Of a stretch of 64,000 nucleotides of DNA, positions 40,049 to 47,973 are shown piece after piece. The DNA is from Bosea sp. NBC_00550 (GTDB lineage Bacteria > Pseudomonadota > Alphaproteobacteria > Rhizobiales > Beijerinckiaceae), in the NCBI RefSeq assembly GCF_026020075.1, contig NZ_CP102772.1, positions 5,295,501 through 5,359,500 of the forward strand, in the 5' to 3' direction. The position numbers and the translations under genes were made by a program. Numbering within the stretch: the stretch's first letter is position 1; every line of letters starts with the position of its first letter. Below the pieces are notes generated by a model, which did no database searches, was not told the origin of the DNA, and worked only from the letters and a program-made list of their open reading frames with translations.

Positions 40049-40639
40049 ATGATCAAGCTGCTTCCCATACATGTCGCCGCCTTAATCGGCCTTGGTTGTT
40101 TTGCCCTCACATCGAGTGACGCCGAAGCCCAATACAGACGTGGTATCGGGGTAGGTTATTACGGAGGTTACCGAGGCGGTTATTATGGAGGTTATCGAGG
40201 CGGGTACTACGGCGGATACCGTGGCGGTTACTATGGCGGCCGGGCCGTCGCAGCCGGGATCGGATTCGTGGCGGGGGCGCTCGCAACAGCGCCTGCCTAT
40301 GGTTATGGCTACGCAACACAGCCCACCTACGGCTACTATGGCAATGGCGGCTACGGCACCACCTCCTACCGCACAATCTATAGCGGCAGCGAATACTGCC
40401 AACCCGCAACCGTCACCGGCTACCCGCAAGCCGTCTACTACAACACCTCGGCCCCCACCTATTATGGAGGTGGCGGCTACTATGGCCGCGGCTACTACGG
40501 CCGAGGCTACTACGGCCGAGGCTATTATGGCCGGCCGGTCGTTCGGCACTACGCCTATCAGAATCGGCGTGCCGCCATCGGTCGCGCCGCATATTACAAT
40601 AACCGACCAGTTGTCGGGCATTACGGTCGGCGCTGGTAA
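40049..40639 (+). CDS. Secreted Gly/Tyr-rich repeat protein
   Basis: The 196-residue protein has a signal peptide (MIKLLPIHVAALIGLGCFAL, then TSSDAEA). It has a block of four YYGGYRGG octapeptide-type repeats encoded by a 24-base tandem repeat (about 40155-40240). A hydrophobic segment AAGIGFVAGALATAPAYGYG follows, and then a second repeat block of YYGRG pentapeptides (about 40480-40535). Two cysteine-free repeat regions flank one SGSEYCQPATV motif. Such proteins are exported or outer-surface proteins of unknown role. The start follows AAAGGTG. Confidence 0.7.
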   Translation: MIKLLPIHVAALIGLGCFALTSSDAEAQYRRGIGVGYYGGYRGGYYGGYRGGYYGGYRGGYYGGRAVAAGIGFVAGALATAPAYGYGYATQPTYGYYGNGGYGTTSYRTIYSGSEYCQPATVTGYPQAVYYNTSAPTYYGGGGYYGRGYYGRGYYGRGYYGRPVVRHYAYQNRRAAIGRAAYYNNRPVVGHYGRRW

Positions 40640-41182
40640 ATCTCCCATCCGTGCAGGGCTGCTCGGCACGCTCGCAGCCGATACCATCGGCGGAGCAGCA
40701 GCGGCATTGTTTCGGGAGATGGAGCGCGGGTCGTCTGCACCACGCATGTGAGCGCTGTAGCAGTTCGATCCCGATCTTGAGCCACTGCTTCCGCCCGTCT
40801 TTTCGCGAGCCGCCGATCGAGCAGCCTTTTTGACTTTGGCTCTGACGTTGATGCGCTGGGCGGAAGGCGAGGGCATGTGCCGATAGGAAAAACGGGGCTG
40901 ACGGGACCACTCCTCGGAAGCCGCCTTGGGCCTAATCCCATCGCCAGGCACCGTCCTTCAAATGCCTTGGATGGACCCGCTCACCTCCTGACCCGGCCGC
41001 GCAGCGCAGGTCTGCTTTTGGGCGGCGTTCCAAGTGCCGCTTATGACGCAGTGCTACCTTCAAGCAGCCGGCCGATCCGGCAGCTGACTTCGACGGGGAA
41101 CAAAGGCGAGCCTGCCGTTAGTAAACCTGATCAGGTTGCCAATCTGAGCGCCGGCGCAAAGGCGTCTTGCCTTGCCGCTATT
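40640..41182. other. Region without a supported gene
   Basis: About 540 bases. Open frames on both strands here (for example 40877-41221) lack ribosome sites and recognisable motifs. A TATTAT at 41179-41184 could be the -10 box of the arsenic operon, without a clear -35. Confidence 0.45.
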
Positions 41183-41202
41183 ATGTCGATAAGTCTCGAC
41201 AT
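41183..41202. promoter_or_regulatory. Candidate ArsR operator 1
   Basis: ATGTCGA-N6-TCGACAT is a perfect inverted repeat that ends at the base before the arsR start codon at 41203. It overlaps the possible -10 box. Binding by ArsR there would block both transcription start and ribosome access. Confidence 0.6.
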
Positions 41203-41559
41203 ATGGAAAATGAATACGTGATCCTTTCGCTGGCCGCCCTGGCGCAGGGCACCCGCCTCGATGTTTTTCGCCTGTTGGTAACGGCCGAGCCTGAGGGCCT
41301 GCCTGCCGGCGAGGTCGCCCGACGCCTGAATGTCCCGCACAACACGATGTCGTCGCATCTCGGCATTCTCAGCCGAGCGGGGCTTATCCGTTCAGAGCGC
41401 TTCAGCCGCTCCGTCGTCTACCGGGCCAACCTCGACGGTCTGCGTTCCGTCGTCGCGTTCCTCCTCAAGGATTGCTGCGGCGGCCGCGCGGAGATCTGCG
41501 CGCCACTACTGGCCGAACTCAGCCCTTGCTGTCCTACAAAGGTCACAACCGATGCCTGA
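41203..41559 (+). CDS. arsR: ArsR family metalloregulator 1
   Basis: The 118-residue protein has a winged HTH (ALAQGTRLDVFRLLV, GEVARRLNVPHNTMSSHLGILSRAGLI). Its cysteines are near the C terminus (LKDCCGGRAEIC and SPCC). C-terminal cysteine groups in ArsR proteins of this branch bind As(III), which releases DNA. It is the first gene of an ars cluster. The ATG has no ribosome site and follows the operator directly, so the message may be leaderless or nearly so. Confidence 0.88.
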   Translation: MENEYVILSLAALAQGTRLDVFRLLVTAEPEGLPAGEVARRLNVPHNTMSSHLGILSRAGLIRSERFSRSVVYRANLDGLRSVVAFLLKDCCGGRAEICAPLLAELSPCCPTKVTTDA

Positions 41560-42075
41560 CCGCGTTCACAACGTGCTCTTTCTCTGCACTCACAACTCCG
41601 CGCGCTCGATCATGGCGGAAGCTCTGCTCAATCATCTTGGCGAGAGTCGCTTTCGCGCCTTTTCCGCCGGTAGTGAAGGTGGTCCCGGTCCGAAGCCGTT
41701 GGCGCTCAAGGCACTCGAGGCCGAGGGCATCGGGACCATGGGCCTGTCTTCGAAGACCTGGGACGTGTTTGCGGCGGCTGACGCACCGGTCATGGATATG
41801 GTCATCACGGTTTGCGACCAGGCGGCCGGCGAAACCTGCCCTTTCTGGCCGGGGCAGCCGATCACCGCACACTGGGGCATCGAAGACCCCTGCATGTCGA
41901 AGGCACCGAGATCGAGCGCGAGCGCGCCTTCGTGACGGCGTTGCGCTACCTGCGCAATCGCATCAATGTGCTTCTCGCGCTGCCTGTTGCCAGCCTCGAC
42001 GCGATGGCGTTGGCACAGCGCATTCGGCAGATCGGCGCGCTGGAAGGCGCCAGCAACCGCGCAAACGGCGCCTGA
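41552..42075 (+). pseudogene. arsC: Arsenate reductase with frameshift
   Basis: The low-molecular-weight-phosphatase-type ArsC begins at 41552, overlapping the arsR stop by 8 bases. It shows the P-loop VLFLCTHNSARS (C12) and later ITAHWGIEDP. Just after this the frame is lost (near 41893), and the rest continues in another frame (HVEGTEIERERAFVTALRYL, then RNRINVLLALPVASLD). One missing base near 41893 explains it; the repaired protein would have 174 residues, the normal size. As written, the product stops at 41935 with a wrong tail of 13 residues. It keeps the catalytic P-loop and Asp-Pro region. This may be a real mutation or a base-calling error. Confidence 0.85.
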
Positions 42076-42081
42076 GGCCAC

Positions 42082-43134
42082 ATGTCTACTTTCGAACGCT
42101 ACCTCACGGTGTGGGTCACACTGTGCATCGTCGTCGGCATCGCGCTCGGGCATGTCATGCCCGGCTTGTTTCATGCGATCGGTGCGGCCGAGATCGCCAG
42201 GGTCAACCTGCCGGTGGCCGTGCTCATCTGGTTGATGGTCATTCCCATGCTGCTGAAGATCGACTTCGCGGCACTTGGACAGGTTGGCAGGCATTGGCGC
42301 GGGATCGGCGTCACGCTCTTCATCAACTGGGCGGTGAAGCCGTTCTCGATGGCTGCGCTGGGCTGGCTCTTCATCGCCTGGCTGTTCCGGCCCTGGCTGC
42401 CGGCCGACCAGATCAACAGCTATATTGCCGGGCTCATCATCCTGGCGGCGGCGCCTTGCACCGCCATGGTCTTCGTCTGGTCGAATCTGACGAAAGGCGA
42501 GCCGCATTTCACGCTCAGCCAGGTCGCGCTCAATGACGCGATCATGGTCGTCGCCTTCGCCCCGATCGTCGGACTGCTGCTCGGCCTGTCGGCGATCACG
42601 GTGCCGTGGGGCACGCTCATTCTCTCCGTCATCCTCTACATCGTGATCCCGGTGATGGTTGCACAAGTCGTCCGCAGCCGTGTTCTGGCGGGCGGCGGAC
42701 AGGCGGCGCTGGATCGCCTGCTCGGCCGGCTTGGCCCGGCCTCCCTGGTGGCGCTGCTCGCCACCCTCGTCTTGCTCTTCGGTTTTCAGGGCGAGCAGAT
42801 CCTGGCGCAGCCGATGGTGATCGCGCTCCTGGCGGTGCCGATCCTGATCCAGGTCTATTTCAATGCCGGTCTCGCCTACCTGCTGAACCGGGTTGCCGGC
42901 GAGCAGCACTGCGTCGCCGGTCCATCGGCGCTGATCGGCGCGTCGAACTTCTTTGAGCTGGCGGTCGCTGCCGCGATCAGTCTCTTTGGCTTCAACTCCG
43001 GCGCGGCGCTCGCCACCGTCGTCGGCGTGCTGATCGAGGTCCCCGCCATGCTCACCGTGGTCTGGATCGTGAACGGGTCGAAAGGCTGGTACGAGCGCGG
43101 AAGCAGAGTTCGAAAGGCGCAGGCCGCCGAATGA
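42082..43134 (+). CDS. acr3: Arsenite efflux permease ACR3
   Basis: The 350-residue protein has ten hydrophobic segments and the ACR3 signature LAAAPCTAMVFVWSNLTKGEP with the essential cysteine at 126. It also has VAFAPIVGLLLG and PSALIGASNFFELAVAAAISLFG. It exports arsenite across the inner membrane. It follows arsC by 6 bases. It is intact, so arsenite resistance could remain even if arsenate reduction is impaired. Confidence 0.95.
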   Translation: MSTFERYLTVWVTLCIVVGIALGHVMPGLFHAIGAAEIARVNLPVAVLIWLMVIPMLLKIDFAALGQVGRHWRGIGVTLFINWAVKPFSMAALGWLFIAWLFRPWLPADQINSYIAGLIILAAAPCTAMVFVWSNLTKGEPHFTLSQVALNDAIMVVAFAPIVGLLLGLSAITVPWGTLILSVILYIVIPVMVAQVVRSRVLAGGGQAALDRLLGRLGPASLVALLATLVLLFGFQGEQILAQPMVIALLAVPILIQVYFNAGLAYLLNRVAGEQHCVAGPSALIGASNFFELAVAAAISLFGFNSGAALATVVGVLIEVPAMLTVVWIVNGSKGWYERGSRVRKAQAAE

Positions 43135-43150
43135 TTCGACAATTGTCGAA
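43135..43150. promoter_or_regulatory. Candidate ArsR operator 2
   Basis: TTCGACAATTGTCGAA is a perfect 16-bp palindrome directly after the acr3 stop and 42 bases before the second arsR. A TTGACG at 43158-43163 may be the -35 box of a separate promoter. The half-site TTCGACA resembles the TCGACAT arm of operator 1. Confidence 0.6.
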
Positions 43151-43192
43151 ATATGGCTTGACGGCTTCTCACGATCGGCGCAGTCTACTTCC

Positions 43193-43507
43193 ATGAAAGT
43201 CGAAGAAGCAGCAAAGCAGCTTGAGGCGCTCGGCAATCCGACCCGCCTTGAACTCTACCGGGTCCTCGTCCGTGCCGGCCATGGCGGCCTGCCGGTCAAC
43301 CAGGTGCAGGAGCGTTTGGGCATTCCCGCCTCGACCCTCTCGCACCATCTTCAGCGCCTCGTGCACAACGGATTGGTCTCACAGGAGCGGCAGGCCACGA
43401 CATTGATCTGCCGAGCCGAATACCCTGCAATGACCGCCTTGCTGGGCTTCCTCGCGGACGAATGCTGCGCCGATGAAGCCTGCTTGCCATCCGATCGGGC
43501 CGCGTGA
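43193..43507 (+). CDS. arsR: ArsR family metalloregulator 2
   Basis: The 104-residue protein has a winged HTH (ALGNPTRLELYRVLVRAGHGGLPV, GIPASTLSHHLQRLVHNGLVSQ) and C-terminal cysteines in DECCADEACLPS. It differs clearly from the first ArsR and is placed after a different palindrome, so it may control the downstream flavoprotein. The start codon at 43193 has no strong ribosome site. Confidence 0.85.
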   Translation: MKVEEAAKQLEALGNPTRLELYRVLVRAGHGGLPVNQVQERLGIPASTLSHHLQRLVHNGLVSQERQATTLICRAEYPAMTALLGFLADECCADEACLPSDRAA

Positions 43508-43563
43508 GCGGCTTTCTATTTGCTTTATAATTCCATACTTCTAGAATAACGCGATATAACGTC

Positions 43564-44961
43564 ATGATGAAACTGCCTGTGGCCGTCATCGGTGCCGGCC
43601 CTGTCGGCCTTGCCGCTGCGGCCAACCTCATCGCGCGCGGCCTTGCCGTGAAGGTCTACGAAGCCGGAGCTGCGGCTGGCGCGAGCGTCAGCGATTGGGG
43701 TCATGTCCGGCTCTTCTCGCCGTGGGCCTACAATGTCGATCCGGCTGCGCGTTCGCTGCTGGAGAAGGCAGGATGGCGGGAGCCTGGCGCAACGGTCTAT
43801 CCGACGGGCGCCGACCTCGTCGGCGAATACCTTGCTCCGCTTTCGCAGACGCCTGAGCTGGCGCCGGTCATCGAATATGGAGCGCGCGTCAAGGGCATCG
43901 GGCGGCGCGGCGTCGATAAGGTGGTCAGCCGTGACCGTGAGCTGCGCCCCTTCCAGCTGACGATCGTCGACGCCGAAGGGCGCGTCCGCCGCGAGCTCGC
44001 GAGGGCGGTGATCGACGCCTCGGGGACCTGGACGTCACCAAACCCGCTCGGAGCAGGTGGCGTCGCTGCTGAAGGCGAGGAGACCTTTGCCGATCGGATC
44101 GCCTACAGCATCCCGGATGTGTTCGGCCGCGACCGGGCACGCTATGCCGGGCGCACCACGGTCGTCGTCGGCGCCGGGCATTCCGCCGCAAACGTCCTGC
44201 TCGACCTGACCGCGCTCGCGGCCACCGACCCCGCCACCAAGGCGATCTGGCTGACCCGCAGCAACAACCTGTCCCGTGTCTATGGCGGCGGCGCCAATGA
44301 TCAGCTCGCCGCGCGAGGCGACCTGGGGCAAAGGCTGCGGCAGTTCGTCGAAGGGGGCAGCATCGAGCTCGCCACCACTTTCGCAGTCACCACGGTGCGC
44401 GAGGCGAGCGGCCAACTCGTTCTCGATGGCGAGACGCCTGATGGCCTTCGCACGGTTGGGTCCGTCGACCAGATCGTGGTGTGTACGGGGCAGCGTCCCG
44501 ATCTGGCATTGACCCGTGAATTGCGCATCGAGCTCGATCCGTGGCTGGAGAGCGCAAAGGCGCTCGGGCCGATGATCGACCCAAACCTGCACTCCTGCGG
44601 TTCGGTGCCCCCGCACGGGCATCGCGAGCTGTCCCACCCGGAGCCGGGCTTCTACACCGTGGGGATCAAAAGCTATGGCCGTGCGCCGACGTTCCTGATG
44701 CTGACCGGCTATGAGCAGGTCCGGTCGGTCGTTGCCGCGATCGCCGGTGACATGGCGGCGGCCGACGATGTCCAGCTCGTTCTGCCGGAAACGGGCGTAT
44801 GCGCGGCTGCGCCTGAAAGCACCGGCGGTTGCTGCGGAGGTCCGGCGCCGAGCGGTGCGGACGCCTGCTGCGTCGACGACGCTTCCGCCAAAACGCAGGG
44901 CAAGGCGGGTTGCGGCTGTGACAGCTCATCGAAGATCGGCGAGGCCGCTCAAACGCAATAA
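43564..44961 (+). CDS. FAD/NAD(P)-dependent flavoprotein (ArsO-like) with Cys-rich tail
   Basis: The 465-residue protein has two dinucleotide-binding folds: VAVIGAGPVGLAAAANLIARGL at the start and TVVVGAGHSAANVLLDLTAL in the middle. The layout is that of flavin-dependent monooxygenases or oxidoreductases found in ars clusters. The last 60 or so residues are a tail with seven cysteines (GVCAAAP, GGCCGG, ACCVDD, GCGCDSS), which could bind As(III) or another soft metal. It follows the second arsR by 56 bases. A role on arsenic species is inferred from position and tail, and no activity is known from sequence. Confidence 0.75.
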   Translation: MMKLPVAVIGAGPVGLAAAANLIARGLAVKVYEAGAAAGASVSDWGHVRLFSPWAYNVDPAARSLLEKAGWREPGATVYPTGADLVGEYLAPLSQTPELAPVIEYGARVKGIGRRGVDKVVSRDRELRPFQLTIVDAEGRVRRELARAVIDASGTWTSPNPLGAGGVAAEGEETFADRIAYSIPDVFGRDRARYAGRTTVVVGAGHSAANVLLDLTALAATDPATKAIWLTRSNNLSRVYGGGANDQLAARGDLGQRLRQFVEGGSIELATTFAVTTVREASGQLVLDGETPDGLRTVGSVDQIVVCTGQRPDLALTRELRIELDPWLESAKALGPMIDPNLHSCGSVPPHGHRELSHPEPGFYTVGIKSYGRAPTFLMLTGYEQVRSVVAAIAGDMAAADDVQLVLPETGVCAAAPESTGGCCGGPAPSGADACCVDDASAKTQGKAGCGCDSSSKIGEAAQTQ

Positions 44962-44983
44962 CGACACTTGCCGATTCCGAAAC

Positions 44984-45014
44984 GAGCCCGGTCCCTGCTG
45001 CAAGGATCGGGCTC
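44984..45014 (+). terminator. Possible hairpin terminator of the ars cluster
   Basis: Inverted arms GAGCCCG-G-TCC and GGA-T-CGGGCTC enclose a 9-base loop, 23 bases after the flavoprotein stop. There is no T-run, so it is a weak or factor-dependent terminator at best. Confidence 0.4.
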
Positions 45015-45079
45015 ATCCTCGCTCTGGGCGTTACCCAGGTTCTTTGCGCTACGGCAGGATCAGGAGGCCGGCCCTTCCG

Positions 45080-45379
45080 CTACGACATCGTCGAACAGCG
45101 GCCGAAGCTCTCCTTCAGCAAGTTGCGGCCCATCATCAAGGCGCTCAGGCTGATAGCGGCTGCCAGCATCACGTACCAGGCCGGCGCGAGGGCGCTTCCC
45201 GTCTGGACGATCAGCCAGGTGGTGATGAAAGGCGCGAATCCGCCAAAAACGGTGACAGCGAGATTGTAGGCGATGGACACGCCCGTCGAGCGCATGGCGG
45301 GCGGGTAGAGTTCGGCCTCGTCGGAGAAGAACACCACTTGCTCGTGATCGGCGAAGGACTCATGGGAGAAGACGGTCAT
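45080..45379 (-). pseudogene. Chimeric ORF: leucine-dehydrogenase-type start fused to an MFS transporter end
   Basis: The first 22 residues (MTVFSHESFADHEQVVFFSD) match the N terminus of Glu/Leu/Phe/Val dehydrogenases of the leucine dehydrogenase type. The following 78 residues (AELYPPAMRSTGVSIAYNLA, FGGFAPFITTWLIVQTGS, MLAAAISLSALMMGR) match the C-terminal end of a metabolite:H+ symporter of the MFS. The junction is near 45316. The start codon overlaps the stop of the EamA gene (ATGA), so the original dehydrogenase was translationally coupled to it. The product is unlikely to work. It looks like a deletion that fused two genes. Confidence 0.7.
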
Positions 45380-46311
45380 GACTTGAGGGCTCCGGAGGGG
45401 CGGGAGGCGAAAGGCCGGACGCTGGTCGCCGCGAGGCCGAAGCCGCACAGGATCAGCGCGGCGCCGACGAAGTGGAACGGACGCACGGGCTCGCCCAGCA
45501 GCAGGAAGGCGAGCACGGCGGTGAACAGGGCGACGAGGTGGAAGGAGGCCCCGGTGACGCTCGGCCCCAGCGTTGCGACGCAGCGGTTCCAGATGACGAA
45601 GGCCAGCAGCGAGGCGAAGACGCCGATATAGAGCACGGCGGCGAGCGGGCCGGGCGCGGTCGGGATCGTCGCGCCCCGCGCCAGTTCCCAGATCCAGAAC
45701 GGCAGCAGCACGAAAAGCCCCGCCACCATCGTCGCCGCCAGGAAGACGAGCGGATCGAGATCGGCGGCGCGGCGGCGCAGCAGCACCGAGTACACAGCGT
45801 AATTGGCGACCGCGACCAGAACTAGCGGCTCGCCGCCGCTGATGCCCAGCCGCGACAGGGTCGACGGCTCGCCGCGCGCGACGATCCACGCCACACCCGC
45901 GAAGGAGATGGCGACGCCGGCGAGCGTGCGAGCCGAGACGCGCTCGACCCCGAGCGCGAAAGCCGCCAGCGGCACCATCAGCGGCAGGGTCGAGTTGAGG
46001 AAGGCGACGCTGGCAGCGGGGGCGCTCTGCAAGGCGAGATAGCCGAGCGCATTGTAGCCGGCGATGCCGAAGGCGCCGCAGGCCAGGACAAGCCAGCGGG
46101 CGCGAAAGAGCGCTTGCCGTTGCGCACTGAGCGCGCCGAGCACGAAGGGCGCCAGGCAAGCGAGCGCGACGAGCCAGCGCCCGACCGCGAGCGAGACCGG
46201 CGGGAACGAGCCTGCGAGCGCCCGTCCGAGCAGGAGGTCGCCGGCCCAGAACAGGGGCGGCAGGGGAAGCAGCAGCAGCGGCTGGCCCCAGAGGCGCCTG
46301 AGGATCGACAT
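45376..46311 (-). CDS. EamA/DMT family transporter
   Basis: The protein has 311 residues from the ATG at 46311 (GTGAGG upstream); a GTG at 46323 overlapping the alaX stop is possible. Ten hydrophobic segments in two EamA halves are visible (LFWAGDLLLGRALAG, ALQSAPAASVAFLNSTLPLMV; NYAVYSVLLRRRA, LFTAVLAFLLLGEPVRPFHF). The family exports amino acids and other small metabolites. It lies between an AlaX-type editing gene and the dehydrogenase remnant, so amino-acid export is likely. Confidence 0.87.
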   Translation of the reverse strand: MSILRRLWGQPLLLLPLPPLFWAGDLLLGRALAGSFPPVSLAVGRWLVALACLAPFVLGALSAQRQALFRARWLVLACGAFGIAGYNALGYLALQSAPAASVAFLNSTLPLMVPLAAFALGVERVSARTLAGVAISFAGVAWIVARGEPSTLSRLGISGGEPLVLVAVANYAVYSVLLRRRAADLDPLVFLAATMVAGLFVLLPFWIWELARGATIPTAPGPLAAVLYIGVFASLLAFVIWNRCVATLGPSVTGASFHLVALFTAVLAFLLLGEPVRPFHFVGAALILCGFGLAATSVRPFASRPSGALKS

Positions 46312-46319
46312 CGCCGGCC

Positions 46320-47045
46320 TCACGGAGTGCCTGCGAGGGCAATCCGCAGGCGCCGGTTGTGGCGGCCCTTGTTGTCGATCTTCAGGATGCGGATCGGCGG
46401 CGAACCGCCGGTCGTGGCGAGATGGGTGCCGCCGCAGGCCTGACGGTCGAGCCCGACGATCTCGACGATGCGCACCTGCCCATCCGCGGTCGGCGGCGGG
46501 GCGACCGAGCGCGAGCGGATCAACCCCGGTTCAGCGAAGGCCGCGGCCTCGGGGAGATAGTCCTGCCGGACGGCGAGGTCTTGCCGGATGAGCGCGTTGA
46601 CCGGCTCCTCAATCGCGCGCAGGCGGTCGTTGTCGGCATCCGGCAGGTCGAAATCGATGCGCGCCGTGCCATCCTCATTCATCTGGACGCCGGTGACGAG
46701 CGCGCCGTCGAAACCCTGGAAGACCACCGCGTTGACGATGTGCAGATCCGTGTGGAGCGCACGCATCAGCTTGCGAAAAGCCGGGTCGACCCGGGCTTCC
46801 ACGGGGCCGGCCGGCAGTTCGACGGGGTCGGCGAGCAGGTGCCGAAACCGGCCTCCCTCGTTCTCGAAGCCGGCGACGGCCACCTCGCCGCCGGCCCAGG
46901 CCAGCGCGCCGCGATCGGGTAATTGCCCGCCGCCGCCCGGATAGAACGGGCTTTCCGCGAGAACCGCCCAGCCCGGCCCCGCCTCGACGATCTCAGTCGC
47001 GAGTGTTGGGACCTCCGGATTGTCGAGGCAGAAATAGCGGGACAT
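46320..47045 (-). CDS. Alanyl-tRNA editing protein (AlaX type)
   Basis: The 241-residue protein has the editing domain of AlaRS as a free-standing protein. It has an N-terminal barrel with PFYPGGGGQLPDRG, the zinc site HTDLHIV (HxxxH), and the second half CGGTHLATTGG. AlaX proteins hydrolyse Ser- or Gly-tRNA(Ala) and so prevent misreading. The start MSRYFCLDNPEVPTLAT at 47045 matches the family better than the codon three residues upstream. It overlaps the start region of the EamA gene. Confidence 0.9.
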   Translation of the reverse strand: MSRYFCLDNPEVPTLATEIVEAGPGWAVLAESPFYPGGGGQLPDRGALAWAGGEVAVAGFENEGGRFRHLLADPVELPAGPVEARVDPAFRKLMRALHTDLHIVNAVVFQGFDGALVTGVQMNEDGTARIDFDLPDADNDRLRAIEEPVNALIRQDLAVRQDYLPEAAAFAEPGLIRSRSVAPPPTADGQVRIVEIVGLDRQACGGTHLATTGGSPPIRILKIDNKGRHNRRLRIALAGTP

Positions 47046-47142
47046 GCGTCTCATCCTTTCCGCAGTGCCGACAGGGCATCTGCTCGGGGACGAGATTGGC
47101 GCGCCGAACCGCGCGGCTATTGGCGAAAATTGAGAAAGCGGA

Positions 47143-47973
47143 TCAGCCGGCGGTCGCGCGCACCCATTGCAGCGGCGTGATGCCGTAGCTGCGCTTGAAA
47201 TGCCGCGTCAGCGCGCTCTGGTCATAGAAGCCGGCGTCAAGGGCCGCGGCGGCGATGCTCGTGCCGCGGCCGAGCGCGGCGATCGCGGCCCTCAGGCGCA
47301 GTTGTGTCAGATAGGCGTGCGGCGTCAGGCCCGTGGTGCGCTTGAACACCGCGATCAACTGGAACGGAGTGAGGCCGACCGAGGCGCCGAGCTCCTCCAG
47401 GGTGAGCTCCTCCATGTGACGTTCGCGCATGACATCGCGGACATGGGTGACCTTGCTGGCATCGCGCGCCGGCAGCGAAAGACTGGGCTCGCCTGCGGCG
47501 TGGCGCCGGATCAGGGTTCCGAAACTGCGCAGCAGCAACTCGCGCTCCTCGAAAGGATCGTTGCCGTCGTCGAGAACGCGGTGCAATCCGAGGAAGGCCT
47601 CGATCAGATCGGCGTCGTGAAAGGTGTTGCGGCAGAAATAGGCCGTCGCGTCGAGCCCGAGCGCGGCATTGAGCGTCTCGATCGCGGATGGTGTCAGATA
47701 GAGCCCGCGATAGAGCCAGCGTTCGCTCCAGCCCATCCGTCCGGAATGAGGCTCGTCAGGATTGAACACGAGCAGCGTCGACGTTCGGGCCTCGTCGCTC
47801 CGTCCCCGGCTCTTGAACTCGGCGCCGCCGACCTCTGTCACCGCAACGACGAAGGCCTCGTGGCTGTGGGGCGCGTAGTCGTGGCTGGTGAAGTCGGCGA
47901 CGAGACAACTCAGGCCCGGAACCCGAGGGTCGCGCCAGTAGCGGGACGAATTGCGCAGGTCCGTACGGGCCAA
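47143..47973 (-). CDS. AraC family transcriptional regulator
   Basis: The 276-residue protein has an N-terminal cupin-type domain (PHSHEAFVVAVTEVGGAEF) and a C-terminal double HTH (ELTLEELGASVGLTPFQLIAVFKRTTGLTPHAYLTQLRLRAA, then GTSIAAAALDAGFYDQSALTRHFKRSYGITP). It is 97 bases upstream of the alaX-eamA pair and probably controls it. The first-domain ligand is unknown, perhaps an amino acid. Confidence 0.9.
   Translation of the reverse strand: MARTDLRNSSRYWRDPRVPGLSCLVADFTSHDYAPHSHEAFVVAVTEVGGAEFKSRGRSDEARTSTLLVFNPDEPHSGRMGWSERWLYRGLYLTPSAIETLNAALGLDATAYFCRNTFHDADLIEAFLGLHRVLDDGNDPFEERELLLRSFGTLIRRHAAGEPSLSLPARDASKVTHVRDVMRERHMEELTLEELGASVGLTPFQLIAVFKRTTGLTPHAYLTQLRLRAAIAALGRGTSIAAAALDAGFYDQSALTRHFKRSYGITPLQWVRATAG

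Noticed and set aside
40155..40240. Short tandem repeat suspected to be a CRISPR-like array
   Set aside because: The 24-base repeats are contiguous, with no spacers, and lie in frame within a secreted protein gene.
40877..41221. 114-codon open frame before arsR
   Set aside because: It runs over the ars operator and start codon and has no ribosome site or motif.
38275..45400. Duplicate of the tRNA-Thr 3' end as an attachment site
   Set aside because: Scanning by eye found no second copy of the T-arm/acceptor sequence, and there is no integrase gene.
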